Source of the DNA: Streptomyces sp. NBC_00554
GTDB taxonomy: Bacteria > Actinomycetota > Actinomycetes > Streptomycetales > Streptomycetaceae
Length of the DNA: 64,000 nucleotides
NCBI RefSeq assembly: GCF_041431135.1
Contig: NZ_CP107799.1
Span: 434,001 to 498,000 of the forward strand
Direction of reading: 5' to 3'
The first letter of the stretch is position 1. Each line of letters starts with the position of its first letter. The position numbers and the translations under genes were made by a program. Below the pieces are notes generated by a model. The model was not told where the DNA came from and did not search any database. It worked only from the letters and a program-made list of their open reading frames with translations. Shown here in pieces: positions 7,336 through 17,130 of the stretch.

Positions 7336-8562
7336 TCAGAGTGCGGACAGGTCGATCGCCCGGTCGACGTCCTGCGGCTGCAGCACGCGCAGGATGCCTT
7401 CCAGCAGGTAGTAGTCGGCGTAGGGAAGCGAGATCTCGATCCCGTCCTCGGCCGGCCGGTTACGGGTGCAGCGGGCGACGACCGCCTCGGCGCGGGAGGA
7501 CTTGTCCGTCAGGCAGGTCTGTGACAGCGCGGTGAGTATCCGGAGCGCGACCGAGCGGTAGTCCTGCCTGCCCGTTACGGCGGACAGGTCGAGAAGGCCG
7601 CAGGCCATGATCGCGCCGGCTGAGGCGTCCTTGATGTCGTGGGGCTGCTGCGGTGCGCGGTAGTCCCACACAGGGACGTGGTCAGCGCCCAGCGCGCCCA
7701 CCGCGAAGTCGGCGAGTTTGCGTGCGGTGGCCAGGAACTGCCGGTTCCCGGTCCGGCGGTAGATCGTGGTGAATCCGTACAGCCCCCACGCCTGTCCGCG
7801 CGACCAGCACGAGGTGGGGCTATAGCCCTGCACGGTGCCCGGGCCGATCTGCGCTCCGGTGGCCGGGTCGAAGTCGAATACGTGCGGGGTCGATCCGTCC
7901 GGTCTCGGGAACACCTGCTGAGCGGTCTTCGCGTGCTCCACGGCGATGTCGAGATATTTGCCGTCGCCGGTCTGCCGGCTGGCGAATGCCAGCAGGTCGA
8001 GATTCATCATCGTGTCGATGATGACGCGGCCCGCGTTGTTCGGATCATTCAGTGCGCCCCACGCCCGGATGAAGCGCCCGCGCGGGTTGTACCGCTGGAT
8101 CAGCGAATCGGCCGCCTGTAAGGCACCGGCCCGCCAGGTGTCGCCACCCGTCAGACGCCATGCGGTCACCCACGACGGTGAGAACAGGAATCCGAGATCG
8201 TGCGTGCCTGTGTCGTACTGGCGGGGGGCGAGCTTTTTCGCCGAGTCGAGCGCCAGTGTGCGGAAGGCGTCGTCCTTGCTGTAGAGCCATGCCATCCAGA
8301 GCGTTCCCGGCCAGAATCCGCCGACCCAGTCACCGTTCTGGGAGTAGGTCCACTTCTCGAACTTCGTCCCGACGGGAAAGGCGCTCACTCCGGGCGCGAC
8401 GGCACGGATCTTGTCCACCGCGTAGTCGGCCGCCGCGCGCAATGTGCGCGCGGTCGCCGCCGGTGTCCGATCGGCCGCCGCCTGTGCGGCCTGCGGTGCG
8501 GAGGCGTACGCCGCCGTAACACCGGCCGCCGAAGCCAGCACAGTTCGCCGGGGAATGCTCAC
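7336..8562 (-). CDS. glycoside hydrolase family 88, unsaturated glucuronyl hydrolase-like
   Basis: A 408-residue exported protein. Its (alpha/alpha)6-barrel sequence carries the two acidic positions of GH88, HDLGF (about residue 125) and IIDTMMN (about 195), plus GYSPTSCWSRGQAWGLYG and DASAGAIMACGLLDL typical of the family. GH88 enzymes hydrate the 4,5-unsaturated uronic acid left at oligosaccharide ends by polysaccharide lyases. The start is taken as GTG 8562 (VSIPRRTVLASAAG), which gives a Tat-like signal; upstream codons are cysteine/arginine-rich and unsupported. No lyase is adjacent. Confidence 0.85.
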   Translation of the reverse strand: MSIPRRTVLASAAGVTAAYASAPQAAQAAADRTPAATARTLRAAADYAVDKIRAVAPGVSAFPVGTKFEKWTYSQNGDWVGGFWPGTLWMAWLYSKDDAFRTLALDSAKKLAPRQYDTGTHDLGFLFSPSWVTAWRLTGGDTWRAGALQAADSLIQRYNPRGRFIRAWGALNDPNNAGRVIIDTMMNLDLLAFASRQTGDGKYLDIAVEHAKTAQQVFPRPDGSTPHVFDFDPATGAQIGPGTVQGYSPTSCWSRGQAWGLYGFTTIYRRTGNRQFLATARKLADFAVGALGADHVPVWDYRAPQQPHDIKDASAGAIMACGLLDLSAVTGRQDYRSVALRILTALSQTCLTDKSSRAEAVVARCTRNRPAEDGIEISLPYADYYLLEGILRVLQPQDVDRAIDLSAL

Positions 8563-8685
8563 GGTCGCCTGCCTCTCCAACTGGTCAGCCCTGTAAGGGA
8601 GTTGGAGGAGTTTTACACGGCAGCCACGCCGACGTACACCCATATGACATGAGTTCAGGTCTGTGAACGCGGGCTCCCGCGTCGC

Positions 8686-9780
8686 TCAGCTGTCGTAGTC
8701 GACGGTCAGCGTGTCGGAGACGGGGAACGTCTGGCAGGTGAGCACATAGCCGGCATCGACCTCGGCGGGTTCGAGCGCGTAGTTGCGGCGCATGTCCGCG
8801 GTGCCGTCCGTGACCAGTGCCCGACAGGTGCCGCAGACACCGCCCTTGCAGGCGAAGGGCAGGTCGGGGCGGGACTTCTGGGCGCCGTCGAGGATGACGC
8901 GGTCCCGGGGCAGGGCGGAGGTGGTGGAGCGGCCGTCGAGGGTGATGGTGACCTTGCTGACGGGGCCGTCGTAGGCGGTGTCGACATGACGGACGGGTTG
9001 TACGGGCTCGTCGTCGGCGTAGAACAGCTCCTGGTGGACGTGTCCGGCGGGAACGCCGAGTCCGGCGAGGAGCTCCTGGGCGTCGCGGACCATGCCGTGC
9101 GGGCCGCACAGCCACCAGTGGTCGGCGGCCTTCGCGTCGACCAGGGCGTCGATGAGCGTGGCGAGCCGGTCGGCGTCGAGGCGGCCGGAGAGGATCTCCG
9201 CCTCGCGCGGTTCGCGGGACAGGACGTGCGCCAGCTGGAACCGGCCCGGGTAGAGGTCCTTCAGGTCGGCGAGGTCGTCGGCGAACATCACGGTGTCGGT
9301 GCGCCGGTTGCCGTAGAAGAGCGTGACGCGTGAGCGGCTGTCGGCGGCGAGGACGGACTCCGCGATGGACAGCATCGGGGTGATCCCGGAGCCCGCGGCG
9401 ATCAGGACGTGGTGGCCGGGTTGCGACAGGTCGGGCGTGAAGGCACCGGTCGGTGCCATCACCTCGACGGTGTCTCCGGGGCGGACGTCGTGCACCAGCC
9501 AGGAGGAGAACAGCCCGCCGGGGACGACTCGTACGCCGATGCGCGGCCGCGCACCCACGGGAGAGCAGATGGAGTACGAGCGGCGCTCGTCGCGTCCATC
9601 GACCTCGCGGCGGAGCGTGAGCGACTGGCCGGGCCGGTACGCGAACTCCTCGGCGAGGTGCTCGGGAATGTCGAAGCTGATGGCCGCCGCGTCCTCGCAC
9701 AGCGGCTGGACCGCGGTGACCCGCAGCGCGTGGAAGGCCGGGCGGCGGCGGGCCTGGTGGGTCGGGGCCGGGGCGGTCAT
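8686..9780 (-). CDS. paaE: 1,2-phenylacetyl-CoA epoxidase reductase subunit PaaE
   Basis: A 364-residue NAD(P)H reductase of the PaaABCDE epoxidase. The FAD-binding barrel (RSYSICSPVG), the NAD-binding domain (LIAAGSGITPMLSI, WLCGPHGMV) and a C-terminal plant-type 2Fe-2S domain (CKGGVCGTCRA and a later LTCQT cysteine) are complete and in the usual order. It passes electrons to the di-iron PaaA subunit. It is the last gene of paaABCDE; its ATG shares one base with the paaD stop (TGATG). Confidence 0.95.
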   Translation of the reverse strand: MTAPAPTHQARRRPAFHALRVTAVQPLCEDAAAISFDIPEHLAEEFAYRPGQSLTLRREVDGRDERRSYSICSPVGARPRIGVRVVPGGLFSSWLVHDVRPGDTVEVMAPTGAFTPDLSQPGHHVLIAAGSGITPMLSIAESVLAADSRSRVTLFYGNRRTDTVMFADDLADLKDLYPGRFQLAHVLSREPREAEILSGRLDADRLATLIDALVDAKAADHWWLCGPHGMVRDAQELLAGLGVPAGHVHQELFYADDEPVQPVRHVDTAYDGPVSKVTITLDGRSTTSALPRDRVILDGAQKSRPDLPFACKGGVCGTCRALVTDGTADMRRNYALEPAEVDAGYVLTCQTFPVSDTLTVDYDS

Positions 9781-10301
9781 CAGATCTCCTTGACGTACTC
9801 GAACGGCTCGCGGCAGGCGCGGCAGCGCCACAGCGCCTTGCAGGAGGTGGCCGCGAAGCGCGAGGTCTCCTCGGTGTCGGCCGATCCGCAGCGGGGGCAG
9901 GCCACCGCGCGCCTGAGGGGGGCGAGCGTCAGTGGCACGGGCCCGGGAGCGTGCCGGGGCGCGGCGCCGGGCGGCGCGATGCCGTGCTCGGCGAGCTTGC
10001 GGCGGCCGTCGGGGGTGATCCAGTCCGTGGTCCACGCAGGGTCGAGCACGGTCCGGATCTCCACCCGGGCGAACCCGGCGTCCTGCAGCCGCGCGGCGAC
10101 CTCGGCGCGCATCTCGGCCATGGCGGGGCAGCCGGAGTAGGTGGGCGTCAGGCTCGCGACGACGGTGCCGTCCGGGCCGACCTCGACATCACGCAGTACG
10201 CCCAGGTCGGCGAGGGTGAGCATGGGCATCTCGGGGTCGGGCACCTGCTCGGCGATGCGCCGGGCCCGCCGTGTCTCGGCCGAGGCCAGTACGGTCACCA
10301 T
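9780..10301 (-). CDS. paaD: PaaD, epoxidase maturation protein
   Basis: A 173-residue protein with an N-terminal MIP18/DUF59 domain (PDPEMPMLTLADLGVLRDV, then TYSGCPAM with the conserved Cys) and a C-terminal zinc-ribbon-like part with CPRCGSA, SC and CRAC. PaaD is needed for iron-sulfur/di-iron maturation of the phenylacetyl-CoA epoxidase. The ATG at 10301 overlaps the end of paaC by 7 bases, implying translational coupling. Confidence 0.93.
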   Translation of the reverse strand: MVTVLASAETRRARRIAEQVPDPEMPMLTLADLGVLRDVEVGPDGTVVASLTPTYSGCPAMAEMRAEVAARLQDAGFARVEIRTVLDPAWTTDWITPDGRRKLAEHGIAPPGAAPRHAPGPVPLTLAPLRRAVACPRCGSADTEETSRFAATSCKALWRCRACREPFEYVKEI

Positions 10302-11131
10302 GTCGCCTCCGGGTGGGCGCGGGCTACGCTCTGGAGCTCGGCGAGCAGCGGGGCCAGATGTTCGGTGTGGTCGCCCTCGCGGCCGTGTCCCGGCACCGGT
10401 GCCGCCTCGGGCAGGACGAGCCCGGCGGCGTCGGTGACCTGGCGAAGCACGGCCAGCACTTCGTCCCGTACCTCCGCCGCTCCCTTGAAGAGTTCGTCCG
10501 CGTAGGGGGCGACATCGGCAAGCGCGTCGCGCATCCGGCGCCGCGACTCCTCGGTGCCGTCGCCCAGCCGTACCGCCCACTCGGCGGCGTACTGCCGGTG
10601 ATAGGTCAGTTCCTTGACGCCCTTGGCGGCGATGGCGGCCAGCACCGGGTCCGGTGTGGTGACGGCGAGCCGCTCGAAGACGGCCAGCCGCCAGGAGGAC
10701 AGCACCAGAAGCCGGGTGATGGTGAACGCGAAGTCACCGCCCGGCAGTTCGGCGAGCCGGACGTTGCGGAAGTCGTCCGCGTGGCGGAAGTAGGCGTAGG
10801 CGTCCTCGCCCCGGCCCGTGCCGTCCACCTGCCCGGCACGCGCGTACAACAGGCGGGCCTGGCCGAGCAGATCGAGCCCGATGTTGGCCAGCGCGACCTC
10901 CTCCTCCAGCTCGGGGGCGCGGGTGCACCACTGCGCCAGCCGCTGTGCGCCGACCAGTGCGTCGTCACCGAGGGCCAGGCAGTACGCGGCCAGCTCCCCG
11001 GCGTCGATCCCGTCGGGGACGGTCTGGTCGACGCCGTGCAGCGGATCCTCGAAGCCGGTGCCGAACGCCCAGCGGGCGTCGCTGTCGTCGTGTCCCTCGG
11101 CCAGGGACAGGTAGACGTGATCGTCACTCAT
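10295..11131 (-). CDS. paaC: 1,2-phenylacetyl-CoA epoxidase subunit PaaC
   Basis: A 278-residue ferritin-like helical subunit that pairs with PaaA. It contains LGDDALVGAQRLAQWC, NIGLDLLGQARLLY and KGVKELTYHRQYAAEW, typical of PaaC, a structural partner without the full di-iron ligand set. The start at 11131 is 14 bp after the paaB stop. PaaC holds PaaA in the AC core to which PaaB and PaaE dock. Confidence 0.95.
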   Translation of the reverse strand: MSDDHVYLSLAEGHDDSDARWAFGTGFEDPLHGVDQTVPDGIDAGELAAYCLALGDDALVGAQRLAQWCTRAPELEEEVALANIGLDLLGQARLLYARAGQVDGTGRGEDAYAYFRHADDFRNVRLAELPGGDFAFTITRLLVLSSWRLAVFERLAVTTPDPVLAAIAAKGVKELTYHRQYAAEWAVRLGDGTEESRRRMRDALADVAPYADELFKGAAEVRDEVLAVLRQVTDAAGLVLPEAAPVPGHGREGDHTEHLAPLLAELQSVARAHPEATW

Positions 11132-11145
11132 GTCGTCTCCTGTTC

Positions 11146-11430
11146 CTAGATGTGCGGGACGTCGTCGGGGATGTCGTAGAACGTGGGGTGCCGGTAGACC
11201 TTGTCGGCGCTGGGGGCGAAGAACGGGTCCTTCTCGTCGCGCGTCGAGGCGGCGATGTGTTCCGAGCGCACCACCCAGATGGACACACCCTCGTTGCGCC
11301 GGGTGTACAGGTCGCGGGCGTGGGTGAGGGCCATGCGGTCGTCGGCGGCGTGCAGTGAGCCGACGTGGACGTGGTTCAGGCCGCGCTTGCCGCGTACGAA
11401 GACCTCGTACAGGGGCCAGTCCTGCGTCAT
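11146..11430 (-). CDS. paaB: 1,2-phenylacetyl-CoA epoxidase subunit PaaB
   Basis: A 94-residue subunit ([20 protein letters not shown], then a long helix with [12 protein letters not shown]) of the length usual for PaaB, which bridges heterodimers in the epoxidase complex. Its ATG overlaps the paaA stop by 4 bases, so the two are translationally coupled. Confidence 0.95.
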   Translation of the reverse strand: MTQDWPLYEVFVRGKRGLNHVHVGSLHAADDRMALTHARDLYTRRNEGVSIWVVRSEHIAASTRDEKDPFFAPSADKVYRHPTFYDIPDDVPHI

Positions 11431-12407
11431 GCCGCCGCTCCTTCTGCCGCTGTTGCCTGTGCGCGCGCTGCCTGCTTCGCCGCGTACGCGGTCGCCGCCT
11501 CCCGGACCCAGGCGCCCTCCTCATGGGCGGCCCGGCGCCGGCCGACCCGCTCGGTGTTGCACGGCCCGTCGCCCTTGATCACGCGCTGCAGTTCGGACCA
11601 GTCGGGGGTGCCGAAGTCGTGGTGGCCGCGTTCCTCGTTCCAGCGCAGCTCCGGGTCGGGGAGCCGCACGCCGAGCTTCTCGGCCTGCGGGACGGTCATG
11701 TCCACGAAGCGCTGGCGCAGTTCGTCGTTCGAGTGCCGCTTGATCTTCCAGGCCATGGAACGGGCCGAGTTGGGAGAGTCGTCGTCGGGCGGGCCGAACA
11801 TCATCAGCGACGGCCACCACCAGCGGTCGACGGCTTCCTGGACCATCTCCCGCTGGGCCTGCGTGCCGCGCATCATCGTGAGCAGCAGCTCGTACCCCTG
11901 GCGCTGGTGGAAGGACTCCTCCTTGCACACCCGCACCATGGCCCGCGCGTACGGCCCGTACGAACAGCGGCACAGCGGCACCTGGTTGCAGATCGCCGCC
12001 CCGTCCACGAACCAGCCGATCACCCCGACGTCGGCGAAGCTCGGCGTCGGGTAGTTGAAGATCGACGAGTACTTCTGCCGGCCCTCGATCAGCGCCTCCG
12101 TCAACTCCGCCCGGTCGGCGCCCAGGGTCTCGGCGGCCGAGTACAGATAGAGCCCGTGCCCGGCCTCGTCCTGCACCTTCGCGAAGAGGATCGCCTTGCG
12201 GCGCAGCGACGGCGCCCGGGTGATCCAGTCGCCCTCCGGCTGCATGCCGATGATCTCCGAGTGGGCGTGCTGCGCGATCTGCCGGATCAGGGTCCTGCGG
12301 TAGCCGTCGGGCATCCAGTCGCGGGGCTCGATCCGCTGGTCCTTCTCGATCGTGGCGTCGAAGTCTTCTTCCAGGCTCGTCGCCTGTGTGCTGCTGGTCA
12401 TCGACAT
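11427..12407 (-). CDS. paaA: 1,2-phenylacetyl-CoA epoxidase catalytic subunit PaaA
   Basis: A 326-residue di-iron oxygenase subunit that epoxidises the ring of phenylacetyl-CoA. Iron-ligand motifs DEAGHG (about residue 128) and EESFHQR (about 208) are present. It heads paaABCDE. The ATG at 12407 (MSMTSSTQ) follows GGGGAG at suitable spacing; an upstream ATG in frame at 12470 lies beyond the operator and is not credible, and the second ATG at 12401 is the alternative. The TetR-type operator at 12420-12437 lies just upstream. Confidence 0.95.
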   Translation of the reverse strand: MSMTSSTQATSLEEDFDATIEKDQRIEPRDWMPDGYRRTLIRQIAQHAHSEIIGMQPEGDWITRAPSLRRKAILFAKVQDEAGHGLYLYSAAETLGADRAELTEALIEGRQKYSSIFNYPTPSFADVGVIGWFVDGAAICNQVPLCRCSYGPYARAMVRVCKEESFHQRQGYELLLTMMRGTQAQREMVQEAVDRWWWPSLMMFGPPDDDSPNSARSMAWKIKRHSNDELRQRFVDMTVPQAEKLGVRLPDPELRWNEERGHHDFGTPDWSELQRVIKGDGPCNTERVGRRRAAHEEGAWVREAATAYAAKQAARAQATAAEGAAA

Positions 12408-12419
12408 CCCCACTCCCCT

Positions 12420-12437
12420 ACCGACCATTCGTTCGGT
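12420..12437. promoter_or_regulatory. operator upstream of paaA (ACCGA-N8-TCGGT)
   Basis: ACCGACCATTCGTTCGGT has perfect 5-bp arms and an 8-bp centre. The same layout occurs between paaN and paaI at 17131-17148. It ends 12 bp from the paaA start on the transcript side, where a bound repressor would block initiation. Assignment to the TetR protein at 19133 is inference. Confidence 0.7.
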
Positions 12438-12524
12438 TCCTAGTCTGATGCCTTTTCCCCTGCTGGGCAAGCCCTCTCATCGCCATGGTCTCCTCATGGC
12501 CCTTCCTCATGCCTTGTCCGTCGG

Positions 12525-13391
12525 TCAATCCCACGTGTAGAACCCCTGTCCCGTCTTGCGGCCCAGCTCGCCGCGGGCGACCTTCTCGCGCAGCAGCCGG
12601 GGCGGTGCGAAGCGCTCGCCGAGGGTGCTGTGCAGGTACTCGGCGATGGCCAGGCGGACATCGAGTCCGACCAGGTCGGTCAGCCGCAGCGGTCCCATCG
12701 GGTGCTTGTAGCCGAGGCGCATGGCGTCGTCGATGGCCTCCGGCTCGGCGACACCCTCCTCGACCATGCGGATCGCCTCCAGGCCAAGGGCCAGGCCGAG
12801 GCGGCTGCTGGCGAAGCCGGGTGAGTCGTTGACGACGACGTCCTTCTTGCCGAGGGCGTGGGTCCAGTCCAGGGCGGCGCGGACGACGCCGGCCTCGGTC
12901 TGCGGTGCGACGACGATCTCGACCAGTTCGGAGGCGGGCACCGGGTTGAAGAAGTGCATGCCCAGGAAGCGTCCGGGCCGGGTGAGTACGGAGGCGAGTT
13001 CGGTGACCGACAGGGAACTGGTATTGGTGGCCAGCACGGTCGTCGGGCTCACCGCCTTTTCGGCCAGGGCGAGGAGCCGGGCCTTGAGCGCGGGGTCCTC
13101 GGGAACGGCCTCGATGACCAGCTCTGCCCCTGTTGGCAGGTGCTCCACCGAATCCGCCGTCGTGACGCGGGCGAGTACCTGCTCGGCGGGCTCGGTGAGC
13201 TTTCCCCGCTCTGCGGCCCGTTTCAGGCCGGTGGCGACACGGTCCAGCGCGGCGGCCGCGGCTGGCCCGCCGCTCTCCACGACGGTCACGGACGACCCGG
13301 CCGCGGCGAAGGACTGCGCGATACCCGCGCCCATGCGGCCGCCGCCGATGACGCCGACGACCGCGGGTGCGGAGGGGGGTGCGGTGGTCAT
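12525..13391 (-). CDS. paaH: 3-hydroxyacyl-CoA dehydrogenase PaaH
   Basis: A 288-residue NAD-dependent 3-hydroxyacyl-CoA dehydrogenase. VGVIGGGRMGAGIAQ is the Rossmann motif at residues 11-25, followed by NTSSLSVTE, the catalytic-His segment GMHFFNPVP, and a C-terminal domain ending KTGQGFYTWD. In the pathway it oxidises 3-hydroxyadipyl-CoA to 3-oxoadipyl-CoA. Last gene of the paaN-paaJ-crotonase-paaH unit; its ATG overlaps the crotonase stop by 4 bases. Confidence 0.92.
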   Translation of the reverse strand: MTTAPPSAPAVVGVIGGGRMGAGIAQSFAAAGSSVTVVESGGPAAAAALDRVATGLKRAAERGKLTEPAEQVLARVTTADSVEHLPTGAELVIEAVPEDPALKARLLALAEKAVSPTTVLATNTSSLSVTELASVLTRPGRFLGMHFFNPVPASELVEIVVAPQTEAGVVRAALDWTHALGKKDVVVNDSPGFASSRLGLALGLEAIRMVEEGVAEPEAIDDAMRLGYKHPMGPLRLTDLVGLDVRLAIAEYLHSTLGERFAPPRLLREKVARGELGRKTGQGFYTWD

Positions 13392-14140
13392 GCCCGGCTC
13401 CTCTTCTCGATGAAGCGTGTCATCCGGTCCTTCTTGTCCTGGCCCTCGAAGAGCACGGCCTGCGCGAGGTCGTCGGCCACCGGGTGGGCGCCGGGCGAGT
13501 CGACGACCAGCTTGGTCAGCCGCAGGGCCGTGGCCGATGAGCGGGCCATGCGGTCGAGCAGCGCGTGCGCCTCGTCCAGCAGCTTGTCCGCCGGTACGAC
13601 GTCGATGACCAGCCCTGCGGCCAGTGCCGCCGGTGCGTCGAGGTTCCGTCCGGCGAGCAGCACCTGCTTGGCGACCGACTCGCCGACCAGTTCGGGCAGC
13701 CGCCAGCAGGCGCCGGCCGCGGCGAGGATGCCGAGCCCGGGTTCCGGGTTGCCGAAGACGGCGTCCGGTCCGGCGATACGGATGTCGCAGGCGTACGACA
13801 GTTCCGCACCGCCGCCCAGCGCCCAGCCGTCGACGGCGGCGACGGTGGGCATCGGCAGTCTGCGGACCCGCTCGAACAGCCGGCTGTTGATGCCCCGCAG
13901 TGCCTCGTCCCGTCCGCGCCGCAGCAGCTCCGCGATGTCGGCGCCGCCTGCGAAGACGCCGCCGTGGCCGGTGAGCAGCAGCAGTTTCGGGTCCTGCTCC
14001 AACAGGTCGCAGACGGCGTGCAGTTCGCGGATCATCAGGCCGCTGATCGCATTGCGGGCCTCGGGGCGGTACAGGGTGACGACGACCCGGTCCTCGCGCT
14101 CCTCGACCAGCAGCGTCTCGTACTCGTACTTGGTGCTCAT
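13388..14140 (-). CDS. enoyl-CoA hydratase/isomerase (PaaF/PaaG role)
   Basis: A 250-residue crotonase-fold protein. The oxyanion-hole segments are [10 protein letters not shown] (about residue 68) and [14 protein letters not shown] (about 108); the acidic residue in [10 protein letters not shown] is at the hydratase glutamate position. It is the only crotonase in the cluster, whereas the textbook pathway uses PaaG (epoxide to oxepin isomerase) and PaaF (dehydroadipyl-CoA hydratase). It may do one or both; the other function may be encoded elsewhere. Start ATG 14140 overlaps the upstream thiolase by 4 bases. Confidence 0.88.
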   Translation of the reverse strand: MSTKYEYETLLVEEREDRVVVTLYRPEARNAISGLMIRELHAVCDLLEQDPKLLLLTGHGGVFAGGADIAELLRRGRDEALRGINSRLFERVRRLPMPTVAAVDGWALGGGAELSYACDIRIAGPDAVFGNPEPGLGILAAAGACWRLPELVGESVAKQVLLAGRNLDAPAALAAGLVIDVVPADKLLDEAHALLDRMARSSATALRLTKLVVDSPGAHPVADDLAQAVLFEGQDKKDRMTRFIEKRSRA

Positions 14141-15357
14141 ACGCGCTCCACCAGCATCGCGATGCCCTGTCCGACGCCCACGCACAGCGTGGCCAGGCCG
14201 CGCCCGGCGTCCTCGCGCTCCAGCCGCCCGAGCAGCGTGAGCAGGATGCGGGCGCCGGAGCAGCCCAGCGGGTGGCCCAGGGCGATGGCGCCGCCGTCGG
14301 CGTTGACCTTTGCCTCGTCGAGCTTGAGGCGGCGGACGACCGCCAGTGCCTGGGCGGCGAAGGCTTCGTTCAGCTCGACCGCGTCCAGGTCACCGGTCCC
14401 CCAGCCGGCGCGGGCGAGCGCCTTCTCGGTGGCGGGCACCGGGCCCAGGCCCATGACGTGGGGCTGCACCCCGACCGAGGCGGAGGTGACGATCCGGGCC
14501 CGCGGGGTGAGCCCGTACCGCTCGACGGCCGCCGCGCTCGCCACCACCAGGGCGGCGGCGCCGTCGGACAACGGCGAGGCCGAGCCTGCGGTGACGATGC
14601 CGTCCTTGCGGAAGATCGTGCGCAGGGAGCCGAGCTTCTCCAGCGTCGTGGAGGGGCGCGGGCCCTCGTCACGGGTCACCTCGCCGTCCTTCACCGGCAC
14701 CGGCACGATCTCGCGGTCGAAGCGGCCCGCCTCCTGAGCGGCGACCGCCCGCTGATGGCTGCGCAGCGCGAAGGCGTCGGACTCGGCGCGGGTGATGCCG
14801 TCGAGCGCGGCGACCTCCTCGGCCGTCTCGCCCATCGACAGGGTCGTCTTCCCCGCCTCGCCCGTGGAGGGCTTGTCCTCGGCGGTGAAGCGCGGATTGG
14901 TGAAACGCCAGCCCAGCGAGGTGTCGTGCACCTCCCCCGGCTTCGCCCACGGAGTGCCGGGCTTGGCCATCACCCAAGGCGCGCGAGTCATCGACTCCAC
15001 GCCGCCCGCGACGACCAGGTCGGCCTCCCCGGCCCGTATCGCCTGGGCGGCCGAGGCCACGGCGGTGAGTCCCGAGGCGCACAGCCGGTTGACGGTGTAG
15101 CCGGGCACGGTGTGCGGCAGCCCGGCAAGCAGCACGGCCATCCGCGCCACGTCCCGGTTGTCCTCACCGGCCTGGTTGGCGGCACCGAGGATCACCTCGT
15201 CCACCGCCTCCCCGGGAATTCCGGCGCGGCGGACCGCCTCACCGACCACCAGGGCCGCCAGGTCGTCCGGGCGTACGGAGGCCAGGGCGCCGCCGTAGCG
15301 GCCCTGCGGGGTGCGGGCGCCGTCGATCAGATAGACAGCGTCACGGAGTTCAGGCAT
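14137..15357 (-). CDS. paaJ: 3-oxoadipyl-CoA/3-oxo-5,6-dehydrosuberyl-CoA thiolase
   Basis: A 406-residue thiolase II family protein with all three catalytic motifs: nucleophilic Cys in VNRLCASGL (about residue 90), GHP within [16 protein letters not shown], and the C-terminal Cys in [18 protein letters not shown] is also intact. It performs the two thiolytic steps of phenylacetate degradation, giving acetyl-CoA and succinyl-CoA. It overlaps paaN by 8 bases. It is a useful intact comparator for the altered thiolase at 40077. Confidence 0.92.
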   Translation of the reverse strand: MPELRDAVYLIDGARTPQGRYGGALASVRPDDLAALVVGEAVRRAGIPGEAVDEVILGAANQAGEDNRDVARMAVLLAGLPHTVPGYTVNRLCASGLTAVASAAQAIRAGEADLVVAGGVESMTRAPWVMAKPGTPWAKPGEVHDTSLGWRFTNPRFTAEDKPSTGEAGKTTLSMGETAEEVAALDGITRAESDAFALRSHQRAVAAQEAGRFDREIVPVPVKDGEVTRDEGPRPSTTLEKLGSLRTIFRKDGIVTAGSASPLSDGAAALVVASAAAVERYGLTPRARIVTSASVGVQPHVMGLGPVPATEKALARAGWGTGDLDAVELNEAFAAQALAVVRRLKLDEAKVNADGGAIALGHPLGCSGARILLTLLGRLEREDAGRGLATLCVGVGQGIAMLVERV

Positions 15358-17071
15358 CGGCGCTCTCCTCGGCAGCGACCGGGGCGACGGGCCGGCGCGA
15401 CTGAAGCGTCGCGAAGCGGCCCGTCACGAACGCGGGATCCGACAGGGTGGCGCTGGCCGCCGGGTTGGCGGCGCTGCCGTGGAAGTCGCTGAACGCGGCG
15501 GACTGGTTGACGAAGACACCGCCGGTGAGGTTCTCCGAGAGATGCACTCCCGCGTCCAGGGCCGCCAGCTCGGCGGCGTCCAGCACCTGTTCGCTGGTGG
15601 AGTGGACGGCGGCGGTCAGCGCACCATGGGCGCTCACCGTCTCGCGCAGGATCCGCAGACTGTGCTCGGTGGAGTCGGTGCCGATGACGAAGGAGACAGG
15701 GCCGAACCACTCACGGGTGTACGTCTCCCGGTCGGCCTCCGCGTCCAGCCGGGCCACCAGCGGCGTACGGATGACGGCCTTGGGGTGCTCGGGGTGTTCG
15801 ACGGGCGCCGACGCACGCACCGTACGGCCGACCACCGCGGCCCGGTCCAGGCGCTCGCGTACGCCGTCGTTGACGATCGCGCCGAGGGTGCCGGCGGCGC
15901 GGGCCGGGTCGCCGAGCAGCTTGTCCAGTGCGGCGGAAAGGTCGGCGGCGAACTCGTCGGCGGTCCGTACGCCCTGGTCGGTGGTGATGCCGTCGCGAGG
16001 GATCAGGAGGTTCTGCGGGGTGGTGCACATCTGACCGCTGTAGAGAGACAGCGAGAAGGCCAGGTTGCCCAGCAGCCCGCGGTAGTCGTCGGTGGAGTCC
16101 AGGACGACGGTGTTGAGGCCTGCCTTCTCCGTGTACACGGCGGCCTGGCGGGCGTTGCTCTCCAGCCAGTCGCCGAACTCCGTCGAGCCGGTGAAGTCGA
16201 TGATCCGGACGTCGGGGTGCAGCGCGAGGCAGCCGGCGCTCCGGTCTCCGGGTTCCTCGGCGGCGAGGAGCACCACGTTCGGGTCGAAGCCCGCCTCGGC
16301 CAGCACCTGGCGGGCGATCCGGACGGTGATGGCGAGCGGCAGGACGGCGCCCGGGTGGGGCTTGACCACGACCGGGTTGCCGGTGACCAGGCTGGCGAAG
16401 AGGCCCGGATAGCCGTTCCAGGTCGGGAAGGTGTTGCAGGCGATCAGCACCGCCACCCCACGCCCCACCGGCGTGAACTTCTTGTCCATCACCAGGGGGC
16501 CGCCCTTGCGCTGCGGCTTGCTCCAGCGGGCCGCGCCCGGGTGCCGCTTCTGCTCCGCCCAGGCGTACGCGACCGCTTCCAGACCGCGGTCCTGGGCGTG
16601 CGGGCCACCTGCCTGGAAGGCCATGACGAAGGCCTGGCCGGTGGTGTGCTGCACGGCGTGCGCGATCTCGAAGCTCGCCGCGTTCAGCCGCGCGAGGATC
16701 TCGGCGGCGACACCGGCACGGGTGTCGGGGTCCGCCGCACGCCAGGGGCCGGTGGCTGCCTTCCCCGCGGCCACCGCCTCGTCGACCGTGACACGGGGGT
16801 AGGTGATGCCGAGAGCGAAGCCGTACGGCGAGGTCTCGGTGGCCGGCACGCGCCTCTCGCCGGGGTGGCCGGCCAGCTCGAAGTGCCCGCCGAGCTGGTC
16901 CTGGAAGGCGGCTTCCCTGTTCTTCGCGGCGTCCTCGCCGTAGACCGACTTGCTGGGTGACTCCGGATAGGGCGTCCAGTGGTCCCGGGCCGCCGTCGCG
17001 GCGACCGCCTCTTCCAGCAGCGCGCGGTGGCGTGCGAAGAAGTCGGGGCCCTCGGGGCTGTTCTGGGGCAT
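15350..17071 (-). CDS. paaN: phenylacetate degradation aldehyde dehydrogenase PaaN
   Basis: A 573-residue aldehyde-dehydrogenase-fold protein of the PaaN type found in actinobacterial paa clusters. Visible features are CNTFPTWNGYPGLF and NPVVVKPHPGAVLP, FTGSTEFGDWL, and the cysteine in YSGQMCTTPQNL. It lacks the C-terminal MaoC hydratase domain of bifunctional PaaZ. ATG 17071 is preferred because AGAGGTGG precedes it; a GTG lies three codons upstream. Expected role is oxidation of the ring-opened semialdehyde-CoA. First gene of its operon, divergent from paaI. Confidence 0.9.
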   Translation of the reverse strand: MPQNSPEGPDFFARHRALLEEAVAATAARDHWTPYPESPSKSVYGEDAAKNREAAFQDQLGGHFELAGHPGERRVPATETSPYGFALGITYPRVTVDEAVAAGKAATGPWRAADPDTRAGVAAEILARLNAASFEIAHAVQHTTGQAFVMAFQAGGPHAQDRGLEAVAYAWAEQKRHPGAARWSKPQRKGGPLVMDKKFTPVGRGVAVLIACNTFPTWNGYPGLFASLVTGNPVVVKPHPGAVLPLAITVRIARQVLAEAGFDPNVVLLAAEEPGDRSAGCLALHPDVRIIDFTGSTEFGDWLESNARQAAVYTEKAGLNTVVLDSTDDYRGLLGNLAFSLSLYSGQMCTTPQNLLIPRDGITTDQGVRTADEFAADLSAALDKLLGDPARAAGTLGAIVNDGVRERLDRAAVVGRTVRASAPVEHPEHPKAVIRTPLVARLDAEADRETYTREWFGPVSFVIGTDSTEHSLRILRETVSAHGALTAAVHSTSEQVLDAAELAALDAGVHLSENLTGGVFVNQSAAFSDFHGSAANPAASATLSDPAFVTGRFATLQSRRPVAPVAAEESADA

Positions 17072-17130
17072 GCGTTCCACCTCTTGACAGGCAGTGGTGA
17101 TGCTGGATTACTTGGCCGTGCCGAACGCTA

